Positions 1-7,340 of a stretch of DNA of 64,000 nt are shown here, in pieces. Under the pieces are notes generated by a model. That model had not been told where the DNA came from. It saw only the letters and a program-made list of their open reading frames with translations, and made no database searches. Source of the DNA: Virgibacillus halotolerans. GTDB taxonomy: Bacteria; Bacillota; Bacilli; Bacillales; Amphibacillaceae. Every line of letters begins with the position of its first letter. Position 1 is the first letter of the stretch. The position numbers and the translations under genes were made by a program. The DNA lies in the NCBI RefSeq assembly GCF_016908515.1, contig NZ_JAFBEA010000002.1:186001-250000 (forward strand), written 5' to 3'.

Positions 1-48
1 ATTTTAAAGTTAGATTGATCATACTGTATAAAAAGCTTGGATACAATT

Positions 49-819
49 TTACTCTGAAAATTGAGGTTTTCTCTTTTCTTTAAAAGCTTTAATTCCCTCA
101 TGAATATCATTTGAAAAATAAGCTGCATTATGATCGAATTCATTATCGACTGTCCCTGCCAGTATTGCCTGTGAGATTTCTTTTGCGGCTTTTATGGTAG
201 ATTGCGATCGTATTCCAAGCAATTTAGCATAGTTATAAGTTTCTTCTACAATGGATTCTGTAGGATACACATGATCAATCAGTCCGAATTGGTAAGCTTC
301 GGCTGTATCTAGGAATCGTCCGGAAAACAATATATCCTTTGCACGGGAAGGACCAACTGCATCAATGAGGCGTTTTGTTTGAGGGACCCCATATATAAGT
401 CCGATCTTTGCAGGTGTGATACCAAATATTCCTGATTCTGAACTGAAGCGAATATCACAAGCAAGTGCAATTTCAGAGCCACCGCCAATACATGGTCCTT
501 CAATCATTGCGATGACGGGTTTCGGGAAATTCTCAAGCGCATCTCCCGCTGCAGTAAGTTGATTATCATAATACTGCGAACGGGACGCGTTGACACGCTC
601 TATAGAAAACTCCTCTATATCTGCTCCAGCACAAAAAACTTGCCTGTTAACCCCGCGAATGATTACAGATTTTACTTTTTTATCATTCTCAAGTTCAGCT
701 AATATCTTCGGAATTTGTTTCCACATCTCTAATGTCATAGCATTCTTCTTCTCTGGTCGGTTTAAATAAATTGTAGCGATACCTTCTGCTTTATTAAGTA
801 ATATTGTTTGTTCACTCAA
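49..819 (-). CDS. Crotonase-family protein (enoyl-CoA hydratase/isomerase-like)
   Basis: A 256-residue protein of normal length for the crotonase superfamily, which acts on acyl-CoA thioesters in the cytoplasm. The oxyanion-hole segments are CAGADIEEF (about residue 63) and IGGGSEIALACD (about 111). The first catalytic Glu of hydratases is kept (E116 in GGGSE), but the second is replaced: the segment reads FGITPAKIGL, with Ala137 where hydratases have Glu. The enzyme may therefore be an isomerase, decarboxylase or another specialised crotonase rather than a plain hydratase. The start is TTG at 819, with GGGAGGAG eight bases upstream. It is transcribed divergently from a sigma-54 activator and sits behind a sigma-54-type promoter, so the neighbour is its probable regulator. 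The substrate is unknown. Confidence 0.9.
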   Translation of the reverse strand: MSEQTILLNKAEGIATIYLNRPEKKNAMTLEMWKQIPKILAELENDKKVKSVIIRGVNRQVFCAGADIEEFSIERVNASRSQYYDNQLTAAGDALENFPKPVIAMIEGPCIGGGSEIALACDIRFSSESGIFGITPAKIGLIYGVPQTKRLIDAVGPSRAKDILFSGRFLDTAEAYQFGLIDHVYPTESIVEETYNYAKLLGIRSQSTIKAAKEISQAILAGTVDNEFDHNAAYFSNDIHEGIKAFKEKRKPQFSE

Positions 820-849
820 TTAAATCTCCTCCCTTGCACATTATTAGTT

Positions 850-864
850 GCAAGTATTGTGCCA
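850..864 (-). promoter_or_regulatory. Sigma-54 (-24/-12) promoter for the crotonase gene
   Basis: Read on the minus strand this is TGGCACAATACTTGC. It has the invariant GG and GC separated by exactly ten bases and an otherwise near-consensus TGGCAC-N5-TTGC. The predicted transcription start is near 838, about 20 bases before the TTG start at 819. The divergent gene encodes a sigma-54 activator with an intact GAFTGA loop, which supports the call. Confidence 0.85.
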
Positions 865-910
865 AGAACTTCTTAGGCAGTAAAATGATGATGAGGTAAT
901 CTTTTTAACG

Positions 911-925
911 TTGAAAGCGCTTTAC
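911..925 (+). promoter_or_regulatory. cre-like operator (CcpA)
   Basis: TTGAAAGCGCTTTAC matches the Bacillus cre consensus WTGAAARCGYTTWNN at every specified position. It lies between the divergent crotonase and sigma-54 activator genes, so carbon catabolite control of one or both is likely. A role as activator binding site cannot be excluded. Confidence 0.55.
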
Positions 926-946
926 ATTTTTGTTTTTGTGCGTACA

Positions 947-965
947 ATGTTTCATAACGAAACAT
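947..965 (+). promoter_or_regulatory. Palindrome, candidate enhancer site of the sigma-54 activator
   Basis: ATGTTTCATAACGAAACAT has perfect 7-base arms around a 5-base spacer. It lies about 110 bases upstream of the predicted sigma-54 transcription start on the minus strand, the usual distance for an activator-bound enhancer. It also overlaps the leader of the activator gene, which would allow autoregulation. Confidence 0.5.
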
Positions 966-1012
966 ATAGATGATGCACAATGAAATCCAAGACAAAGAAA
1001 GGAAGGATAAAG

Positions 1013-2902
1013 TTGTATCTCAAAATTGTTATTACAGGATCAAGGAGATTCTCCTTACTGGCAAATGAGGCTATGAGTAATTTGAAAATCCCGGAATGGG
1101 TTCAGCTTGAAGTTAATGAACAACCAATTGAATCACTATTAGAAGAAGATGAACTGAAGCTGGAACAAATTCAGTTTGAACCAGCTACGATAATTATTAG
1201 TGGCGAACAAAGTGCAAAAAATCTTGAAAAAAAATTAAATATGATTGTTGTTCCAGTAAAGATAAATGAAAATGATGTGTTAGTATCTTTAACTAAGAAT
1301 GCTCCGGAAAAACATATAGCGATTATCAATTACAGGGCAAGGTTTGAAAGTATCGATTATATTTCAAATCAGTTGAACTTAAACATCTCTCAATATAGCT
1401 TCCAGAGTTTGAAAGGAATTCGCGAGGTCTTCGATGGAATTAAAAGAAAGAACATAAATAAAATAATTGGAGGAAGCTATGCCTGTGAAATAGCGGATGC
1501 CTATGGAATAGAGAGTGAATTTCTATATTCAGAAGGCTCATTACGTGAAGCAATTAAAACTGCGGTTAAATTTCTTGAGATTTATCGTAATGAAATGGAA
1601 CAAGCAGCGCTTTTTAAAACCGTTGCTAGTGTCAATAAGAGCGGTATTATAAGTATTAATGGGCTTCATCAAATTACTTCAATAAATAAGATTGGAGAAG
1701 AACTATTTGGTTTGTCTAAGGAAATTATTTTGGGGAAAAGCATTGAGGAGTGGATAGATAAGAAACATTTAGTTCATGTAGTGGACGGTCAACAGCCGAT
1801 TATCTTTAAGGTTAACAATCTAACATTTGCTGCTACATTATCACCAGTGTATGTTGCTAGTGAAAAATTTGGAGCCATTTTGGTTGTTGACGATGTTAAA
1901 GAAATTCAGAAAAAAGAATTAAATATTCGAAGTAGAATTAATAAAAGCACGTTTAAAGCACAATACCATTTTACAGAAATAATCGGTTCTAGTAAAAATA
2001 TTGAATTGGTTAAGAAAACAGCTAAAAAATTTAGTCGTGTGATGGATCCTATTTTGATTCAGGGGGAATCTGGAACAGGTAAGGAACTATTTGCCCAAAG
2101 CATCCATAATGCAAGTGACCGTTGTGAAAATTCATTTGTAGCCATTAATTGCGCGGCTATTCCGGAGAATCTTCTTGATAGTGAGCTATTTGGCTATGAA
2201 GAAGGCGCATTTACTGGAGCGAAAAAAGGTGGGAAAAAGGGCTTGTTTGAACTAGCCCATAAGGGGACTATCTTTCTTGATGAAATTGACTCCGTCCCAC
2301 TTCACTTACAATCGAAATTGTTACGGGTACTTCAAGAAAGAGAAATAATGCGGATTGGTGGGAACGAGGTCATTCCAATTGATATCCGAATCATTTCCGC
2401 AACAAATAAGGATTTAATGGAAACAGTTCAGGACAACAAATTCCGCGAAGATCTGTACTATAGAATTAGTGTATTACAATTAGTGATCCCCCCTCTTAGA
2501 GAAAGAAAGGAGGATATTGAGGAAATAGCTAAGAAAAGCTTTTCTAAACTGGAAGAATCAGTATCGTTACTTACTCGACCCGTTCTAGAACTCTTGCAGA
2601 AATACCCATTCCCAGGGAATATACGCGAACTTGAAAATGTCTTAGCAAGATTTAAAGTGTTTTGTACAGACGAGAAATTAAATGAAAGCACGATCCATAG
2701 TTTTATGATACAAGCCCTGTCACCAGGAAGAAATAAATCCTTTAATCATAAAAGTCCTTTAACGGAAAACTTAAATTTAAAGGAACATGAGCATTTATTG
2801 ATTGAATCTGCCCTGTTGAAACATAATGGAAGGAAAGATTTAGCAGCTAAGGATCTAGGTATAAGCAGGGCTACATTATGGAGGAAGTTAAATGATGAAT
2901 AG
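1013..2902 (+). CDS. Sigma-54-dependent transcriptional activator, PrpR_N-PAS-AAA+-Fis
   Basis: A bacterial enhancer-binding protein of 629 residues. Residues 1 to about 190 resemble the PrpR N-terminal sensor. A PAS-like segment follows (about 200-300), then an AAA+ domain with Walker A GESGTGKE (about residue 351), the sigma-54 contact loop GAFTGA (about 398), Walker B TIFLDEID and the sensor segment FREDLYYRIS. A Fis-type helix-turn-helix closes the protein (DLAAKDLGISRATLWRKL). I chose TTG at 1013 because GGAAGG lies six bases upstream; an in-frame ATG at 980 would add 11 basic residues and has no ribosome binding site. All motifs for sigma-54 activation are intact. Its probable target is the divergent crotonase promoter; its ligand is unknown. 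Confidence 0.9.
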   Translation: MYLKIVITGSRRFSLLANEAMSNLKIPEWVQLEVNEQPIESLLEEDELKLEQIQFEPATIIISGEQSAKNLEKKLNMIVVPVKINENDVLVSLTKNAPEKHIAIINYRARFESIDYISNQLNLNISQYSFQSLKGIREVFDGIKRKNINKIIGGSYACEIADAYGIESEFLYSEGSLREAIKTAVKFLEIYRNEMEQAALFKTVASVNKSGIISINGLHQITSINKIGEELFGLSKEIILGKSIEEWIDKKHLVHVVDGQQPIIFKVNNLTFAATLSPVYVASEKFGAILVVDDVKEIQKKELNIRSRINKSTFKAQYHFTEIIGSSKNIELVKKTAKKFSRVMDPILIQGESGTGKELFAQSIHNASDRCENSFVAINCAAIPENLLDSELFGYEEGAFTGAKKGGKKGLFELAHKGTIFLDEIDSVPLHLQSKLLRVLQEREIMRIGGNEVIPIDIRIISATNKDLMETVQDNKFREDLYYRISVLQLVIPPLRERKEDIEEIAKKSFSKLEESVSLLTRPVLELLQKYPFPGNIRELENVLARFKVFCTDEKLNESTIHSFMIQALSPGRNKSFNHKSPLTENLNLKEHEHLLIESALLKHNGRKDLAAKDLGISRATLWRKLNDE

Positions 2903-3164
2903 AAAGTATACAGTGCAGGTGCGACTTTTAATAAAAGGCGTTTATTTATGTTTCATTCAAAAAAAGCTAATGAAAAATTTGTCGTCTTTTGTCGGTCGAA
3001 TTATTGACACTATTTCGTATTTGTACATTGTTTTAATAGGCATAATGAACTACAATAAATCTATTGGTAACATATATCTAAAGAAGAAAATAACATCAAT
3101 GGTCAGGTCACCCAATTTTGGTATATAGGAGGAATATAAAAGTTTATAGGGGGATGGAAAAGAA

Positions 3165-3407
3165 ATGGCTGTAAAAACGAGAATAAATTTTGATGAATTG
3201 GTTAAACAAAATGAACGAAAGTGGCAATATCAGGTACATAAATTACGGCAGAATGATCTTTGTCAGAAGTTTCACCATAATGGGCTTTTTGCAAAGTGGT
3301 ATGCCTACAAGAAGTATAAACCTCATGATGGTGTACTCTCCACTTACTTCAATTATGCAATCCAAGAACGGCTGATTAAACGGATGCGAAAGGAAACAGA
3401 ATCATAG
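3165..3407 (+). CDS. Short sigma-factor region 2-like protein, probably truncated
   Basis: An 80-residue ORF behind a good GGGGGATGG ribosome binding site. The segment from FDELVKQNERKWQYQVHKL to STYFNYAIQERLIKRM resembles region 2 of sigma-70-family factors (compare the familiar GLFALWDAYKTYDP and STYFNY patterns). It stops directly after region 2, so the promoter -35-binding region 4 is missing. The following 120 bases show no clear region 4 in frame, and a terminator hairpin lies at 3528. It is most likely a truncated sigma factor, or possibly a small regulator built on region 2 alone. The family call rests on pattern memory only. Confidence 0.5.
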   Translation: MAVKTRINFDELVKQNERKWQYQVHKLRQNDLCQKFHHNGLFAKWYAYKKYKPHDGVLSTYFNYAIQERLIKRMRKETES

Positions 3408-3527
3408 GATGCTTGATATTTAGGTAAAGACTTGAATTTATTCGGTCCAAGGTTTGACGACATGAATTGACTGGCATCAGGAACGGTTGACAGTAGTGCC
3501 GAAAAGGTAAATGTATGAAATAATGAG

Positions 3528-3556
3528 AGCGCCTTCTTGGTTTGGAGGTGCTTTTG
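3528..3556 (+). terminator. Hairpin terminator after the sigma-like ORF
   Basis: The arms AGCGCCT and AGGTGCT pair (one G-T) and are followed by TTTTGCTT. It lies 120 bases after the short sigma-like gene. The bases from 3408 to the next gene hold no other gene that I can support. Confidence 0.5.
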
Positions 3557-3792
3557 CTTATCACAATTAATCTGCCTTCGCGACAACATTAGATTTATAA
3601 TTAAGGCGTTAAATAAGTTCTATAGAGCGCCAAACTTTATGTATTTTTGAATCCAATTACAATCATGGATTGCTCATCCGGGAACGATTGATGTTTGGAG
3701 AAGGGACTTTTTCGCATAGGAAGTGCTCAAGCCCGTTACATCCGAGTAACGAAATTGAACACTTTTATTTGATGTGATTTATTTTTATTTTT

Positions 3793-4536
3793 CTATCGCT
3801 CTGGTGCTCTATATCCGGCATTCACTGCTTCTTCTTCGGAACAAAACCATTGTTCCACATTCGTGGTTCGACTGTAATATGTACTACCTGGCGTGTGATA
3901 GATCCCATTTACGCTTCCTTTAATCTCACAATCTCCTGTTGCTTGTGTGGAATCTTCGGGGGCTGCTTCACTCTTTTCCTTCGAATCATTATCTGAACTA
4001 TCGGCACTTGTATTTTCTTTATTCTCTGCTTTGCTTTTGTTTGCTTCGGTATTCTTCTCGCCTTTATTATTGCTTTCCTTACTGGTCTTCGTATTCTTTT
4101 CACTTTTCTCTAGTTCTTTTTGTAGCTTTTTGTTATCGCTCTTTAAGGAATCGTTTTCCTCAGATAAGCTTTCATTTTCTGATTGTATGGATGCATGTTC
4201 TTCTTGAGTTTTATCATTTTCTTTTTCAAGCATTTTGATTTTTTCGTCTGTATCATCTCTTGCAGTTTCTAATTCATCGAATTTCTCCTGGAGAACATCA
4301 TTACTTTTCTGTAGTTCAGAAATATCATCTGTTAATTGTTCATTTTTTTCTACTTCTTTATTATAGTTTGTAGCTGCTAAAGAGTCCTCCGTATTCACAC
4401 TGAACATTAAAAGAATCAAAGCAATAATCAAAAATGGGATACTAACTTTCTTGGGTACCTTTTTCTTTTTTGATTTGAATGTCCAATAACCAATAGCGGC
4501 AATCAGCACAAGAAAGATAAGCATAGGTAACAACAT
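3793..4536 (-). CDS. Membrane-anchored coiled-coil protein with C-terminal sunset-type Cys domain
   Basis: A 247-residue protein. Two hydrophobic helices (about residues 1-20 and 30-50) are followed by a long charged coiled coil rich in Glu, Lys, Asn and Ser (about 55-200). It ends in a short domain, [20 protein letters not shown] through [14 protein letters not shown], of the kind found at the ends of secreted nuclease-like Bacillus proteins. The start is ATG at 4536, seven bases after AAGGAG; a longer reading to 4581 has no ribosome binding site. The coiled coil and end domain probably lie outside the membrane. Function is unknown. Its promoter and leader share two conserved blocks with the YHYH-domain gene at 52585-54300. 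Confidence 0.75.
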   Translation of the reverse strand: MLLPMLIFLVLIAAIGYWTFKSKKKKVPKKVSIPFLIIALILLMFSVNTEDSLAATNYNKEVEKNEQLTDDISELQKSNDVLQEKFDELETARDDTDEKIKMLEKENDKTQEEHASIQSENESLSEENDSLKSDNKKLQKELEKSEKNTKTSKESNNKGEKNTEANKSKAENKENTSADSSDNDSKEKSEAAPEDSTQATGDCEIKGSVNGIYHTPGSTYYSRTTNVEQWFCSEEEAVNAGYRAPER

Positions 4537-4558
4537 TAAAACACTCCTTTTGTCATAG

Positions 4559-4595
4559 TTATTTAGAACTACATAATACACAAAAAAATATACAA
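4559..4595 (-). promoter_or_regulatory. Conserved leader block, copy A
   Basis: This block in the untranslated leader contains TGTATATTTTTTTG followed by a TATTATGTAGT segment on the minus strand. It recurs with few changes at 54414-54450 in the leader of the YHYH-domain gene. The sequence between promoter and block is not conserved, so the block itself is probably functional. Its role is unknown. Confidence 0.55.
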
Positions 4596-4657
4596 GCGGC
4601 GGTATTAATTTGAATGTATGGTTACTATGTGAAAAAATTCAAAAAACTGTTAATTAC

Positions 4658-4685
4658 ATTATACCTATGTTTCTAGTGAAGTCAA
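4658..4685 (-). promoter_or_regulatory. Sigma-A promoter of the coiled-coil gene
   Basis: On the minus strand: TTGACT, a 16-base spacer, then a perfect TATAAT. Transcription would start about 115 bases before the ATG at 4536. The same promoter, differing at two spacer positions, lies at 54541-54568 upstream of the YHYH-domain gene. Confidence 0.75.
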
Positions 4686-4699
4686 TATAGTTTGAAGCT

Positions 4700-5238
4700 T
4701 TTCTCTGGGTATAAAATGGATACTATTTACTTTTATACTATTTCGTATTACCTTTTAGTATATTCAGGATAGACTATAGATAAATCATTTATAGTAGGTA
4801 ATTAGTAACGGGTGTGAAGCTTCCTATAATAAAAAATACCACTTCCTAGCTTGAGCAAAAGTGATGCTGGTATATTTAAACGTAAATAATATTGGGGAGG
4901 GGTCATGCTAAAATATACAAATTAACGGACCTTCATTTCCTATCTGAAACATTGCCAAGTTTAGGTGCGCCAATATTGGGATTTTAATTTTCAAAGATTT
5001 TCCTACCCGTAATTTCGCTTAATACAGAGAAAAACAAACGAAATGAGCATATTATTCACAAAAGTCGCGATTTATCTAAAACTGTACGTATTATTTGTAC
5101 AGAAATAACTATTTTTAACGTTTGCTTCATACACATAAAAGCTATATCGTTAATATGTTGTTATTAATAAAAATGATTGACACCATTTGTGAAAGGTGAA
5201 GGAATAGCAATTTGTAAAACGAAGGAGTGCTATACAAC
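4700..5238. other. Intergenic region without recognised gene
   Basis: About 540 bases of AT-rich sequence between two divergent genes. I see no ORF with a plausible ribosome binding site and no strong regulatory site beyond weak inverted repeats near 4835-4875. It must hold the promoter of the downstream lipoprotein gene. Confidence 0.4.
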
Positions 5239-6141
5239 ATGTTTAACTTCAAATGGCAAAGGTTGGGAATAATTGCCGGTTTATCTTTATCCCTTATTGC
5301 TGCAGGCTGTGGATCGAATGACGCTAATTCGCAAAGTGAGACGAATGTTAGTGAAGAAATGGACTATACAATTACTGGTATTGAGCCTGGGGCCGGACAA
5401 ACGGAAAAAAATGAAAAAGCGATATCTACTTACGATAACCTTGAGGGGTGGGAACAGGAACTGTCTTCAACAGGTGCAATGTTAACCGAATTAGATGAAG
5501 CTATCGATAATGAAGAACCAATTGTTGTAACAGCATGGTCTCCTCATTATATGTTTGCCAAATGGGATATAAAGTATCTAGAAGATCCTAAAGGTATCTT
5601 CGGGGAAGAAGAAACTTTGTCAACAATTGTAAGAAAAGACTTAAAGGATGAAATGCCTGAGGCTTATACAGTCCTTGATCGCCTGCAATGGAAACTGTCA
5701 GAGGTGGAAGAAGCCTTGTTAAATGTGGATGAAGGGGAAGTTGAAAAAGTAGCTCAAGCGTGGGTAGATGAAAATCAAGATACAGTTGCAAAATGGACAG
5801 AAGGAGTAGATTCTGTGGATGGTACGCCAATAGAATTAGTTTTTTCTCCTTGGGTTGCAGAAGAATTTATATCCAATGTAGCAAAAGTCGCATTGGAACA
5901 ACAGGGTTTTAGTGTCACCCTTACACCAGTTGACCCGGCAGTTATGTTTAAGTCAATGGCAACAGGTGATGCTGATGCATCTTTAGCGGCATCAATGCCA
6001 ACTTCACATGGCGCATTATATGCTGAGTACGAGGATGATTTGGAAGACCTGGGAGCAAATATAGAAGGTGCCAAGATTGGATTAGCCGTACCGTCTTATA
6101 TGGACATCGATTCCATTGAAGATTTACAACCAAAAGAATAA
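5239..6141 (+). CDS. Betaine-type ABC transporter substrate-binding lipoprotein (OpuAC-like)
   Basis: A 300-residue lipoprotein with lipobox IAAGC (Cys24), matching the OpuAC family over its full length (TITGIEPGAG, VVTAWSPHYMFAKWDIKYLE, FGEEETL, GDADASLAA, GLAVPSYM). In B. subtilis OpuAC three Trp residues form the quaternary-ammonium cage. Two are visible here, in TAWSP and SPWVAEE, but the third appears replaced by Ser252 (ASLAASMPTSH against ASLSAWLPNTH). Ligand preference may therefore differ from glycine betaine. No ATPase or permease partner is adjacent, so it is an orphan component. I chose ATG at 5239 over GTG at 5227, which lies inside the AAGGAG ribosome binding site. Confidence 0.88.
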   Translation: MFNFKWQRLGIIAGLSLSLIAAGCGSNDANSQSETNVSEEMDYTITGIEPGAGQTEKNEKAISTYDNLEGWEQELSSTGAMLTELDEAIDNEEPIVVTAWSPHYMFAKWDIKYLEDPKGIFGEEETLSTIVRKDLKDEMPEAYTVLDRLQWKLSEVEEALLNVDEGEVEKVAQAWVDENQDTVAKWTEGVDSVDGTPIELVFSPWVAEEFISNVAKVALEQQGFSVTLTPVDPAVMFKSMATGDADASLAASMPTSHGALYAEYEDDLEDLGANIEGAKIGLAVPSYMDIDSIEDLQPKE

Positions 6142-6246
6142 TAGTTGTTCTATTGCGCACAATTAAATTGAAAGTCATTTACGCTTATAATTATATTTTT
6201 AAAAATCCATCTCAATTAGGTGGGCTTATTTCGCATGTGTGAAACA

Positions 6247-6750
6247 TCATGGTGCATCCGTTAAGGTCCACTCAATTGTCGTAGAGTATTCTGTATTCGT
6301 TTGAACATCGGATTCGATAGGATTTAATTTAATTAATATTCCTTCGTTCTTATCCCATTTTATATTCGTTTCCTGCTTATCTTCCTTAACGCCTTCCTGT
6401 ATAAGGACATTATCTTTTAAAGATTGCTCCTTACCATCTTGAATAAATACGAGTGCATATTCACCAAGTCTATGTCCATCTGATGAGACTAATGGTGATA
6501 CAGCTTTTGCTGATTTTCTGTCGGTGACGTTAAAGGTTGTTTTATTTCATTTATGTTTTTATTCGTAAATGTTTTTACGTCTTTGTCTTTGCTGAGTTCA
6601 TCACCATTTTCCGCAGTTTTGGAATCTTGCTTAGGGTGTTTTTCATCTACCTCTTTTGAAGCTGTTTCTTGTTCATTTTTATTGTCAATAACAGATGTGT
6701 CTTCTTCATCCTTTTTATCTTCAATATCCTTTAAATGTTTTATATCTAAT
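6247..6750 (-). pseudogene. Remnant of a WxL-type surface protein (frameshifted, lacks N terminus)
   Basis: Two overlapping frames join into one protein if a single base is changed in the A-rich run near 6540. The first frame carries an acidic Lys/Asp/Glu linker, and the second continues through FNVTDRKSAKAVSPLVSSDG to the end TEYSTTIEWTLTDAP. The terminal W-T-L-T-D-A-P is typical of the WxL cell-wall-binding domain, which attaches non-covalently to peptidoglycan. No signal peptide or start codon is present, because at about 6750 the sequence changes into a fragment of another gene on the opposite strand. The gene is dead. The WxL assignment rests mainly on the C-terminal motif. Confidence 0.5.
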
Positions 6751-6752
6751 CT

Positions 6753-6901
6753 TGAGACAGAAAACGAACCAAGAGATGGCGAAAATACTTGATTTAACAG
6801 AAAAGACAATTGGGGATTATGTAAGTATGGCGTATAAACGAATTCATATTAAAAATCGGGAGCAAGTATATCAATTTTTAATCGAGATGATGAAGCATTA
6901 A
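6753..6901 (+). pseudogene. C-terminal fragment of a LuxR-family regulator
   Basis: The frame reads RQKTNQEMAKILDLTEKTI through NREQVYQFLIEMMKH and stops. It matches the recognition part of a LuxR/GerE helix-turn-helix (compare TNKEIAEILFLSEKTVRNYVS). Nothing upstream encodes the rest of a response regulator, and the fragment abuts the WxL remnant. It is a leftover of a deletion or rearrangement. Confidence 0.6.
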
Positions 6902-7052
6902 TATAGCGTCAAATAACCCCACATGTAACATCTGGGTGTGGGCTTATTAAAGGCTTACATTTATAAAACACAGAAATACTTTGGAAATAGCAATAAGTGT
7001 TTACTTAATACATATTCTACTGTAATTAATATGTAATCAAATTGTTGAAAAG

Positions 7053-7081
7053 TTGACGCAAATTTTGCTATATGATAATTT
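7053..7081 (+). promoter_or_regulatory. Probable sigma-A promoter of the Asp-Ala surface protein
   Basis: TTGACG is followed by a 17-base spacer and TAATTT. It lies about 260 bases before the TTG start at 7341, implying a long leader. No other gene lies between 6902 and 7340. Confidence 0.4.
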
Positions 7082-7127
7082 AGGACTAATATGTAATTTT
7101 ACAAGAAAGTGTAATTTTCGACAAAAA

Positions 7128-7159
7128 AAGAAATATTCTAGTAAATTCTAGTATTTCTT
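7128..7159 (+). other. Hairpin in the leader of the surface-protein gene
   Basis: Outer arms AAGAAATA and TATTTCTT pair, and inner CTAG tetramers pair with a two-base bulge. It falls inside the predicted leader, about 180 bases before the start codon. It could stabilise the transcript or attenuate it; no T-run follows. Confidence 0.35.
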
Positions 7160-7340
7160 CGTTTAGTAGGAGGTGAAGCTTAGCAATAAAATGCTTTGTG
7201 TCATTAGTACCTAATTTTTATAGAATGAAAGAATACTATTATAGTAGATATTATTTATAGAAAGTTATTGGAAAAATTAATTTTATAATTAGGTGTTAAT
7301 GATCTTTAACTAAATTACAAAAACTGTGGGAGGGAATTGT

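Noticed and set aside
2892-3128. 78-codon ORF after the first sigma-54 activator
   Set aside because: It overlaps the activator end, has no good ribosome binding site, and its composition does not look like a protein family. The stretch more likely holds the promoter of the next gene.
4962-4990. Sigma-54 promoter on the minus strand (TTGGCAATG)
   Set aside because: GG is present but no GC lies ten bases further.
6489-6809. Intact 106-residue acidic protein on the minus strand
   Set aside because: Its first 20 codons are antisense to the LuxR fragment, and its end runs out of frame with the WxL domain. It is explained by the pseudogene.
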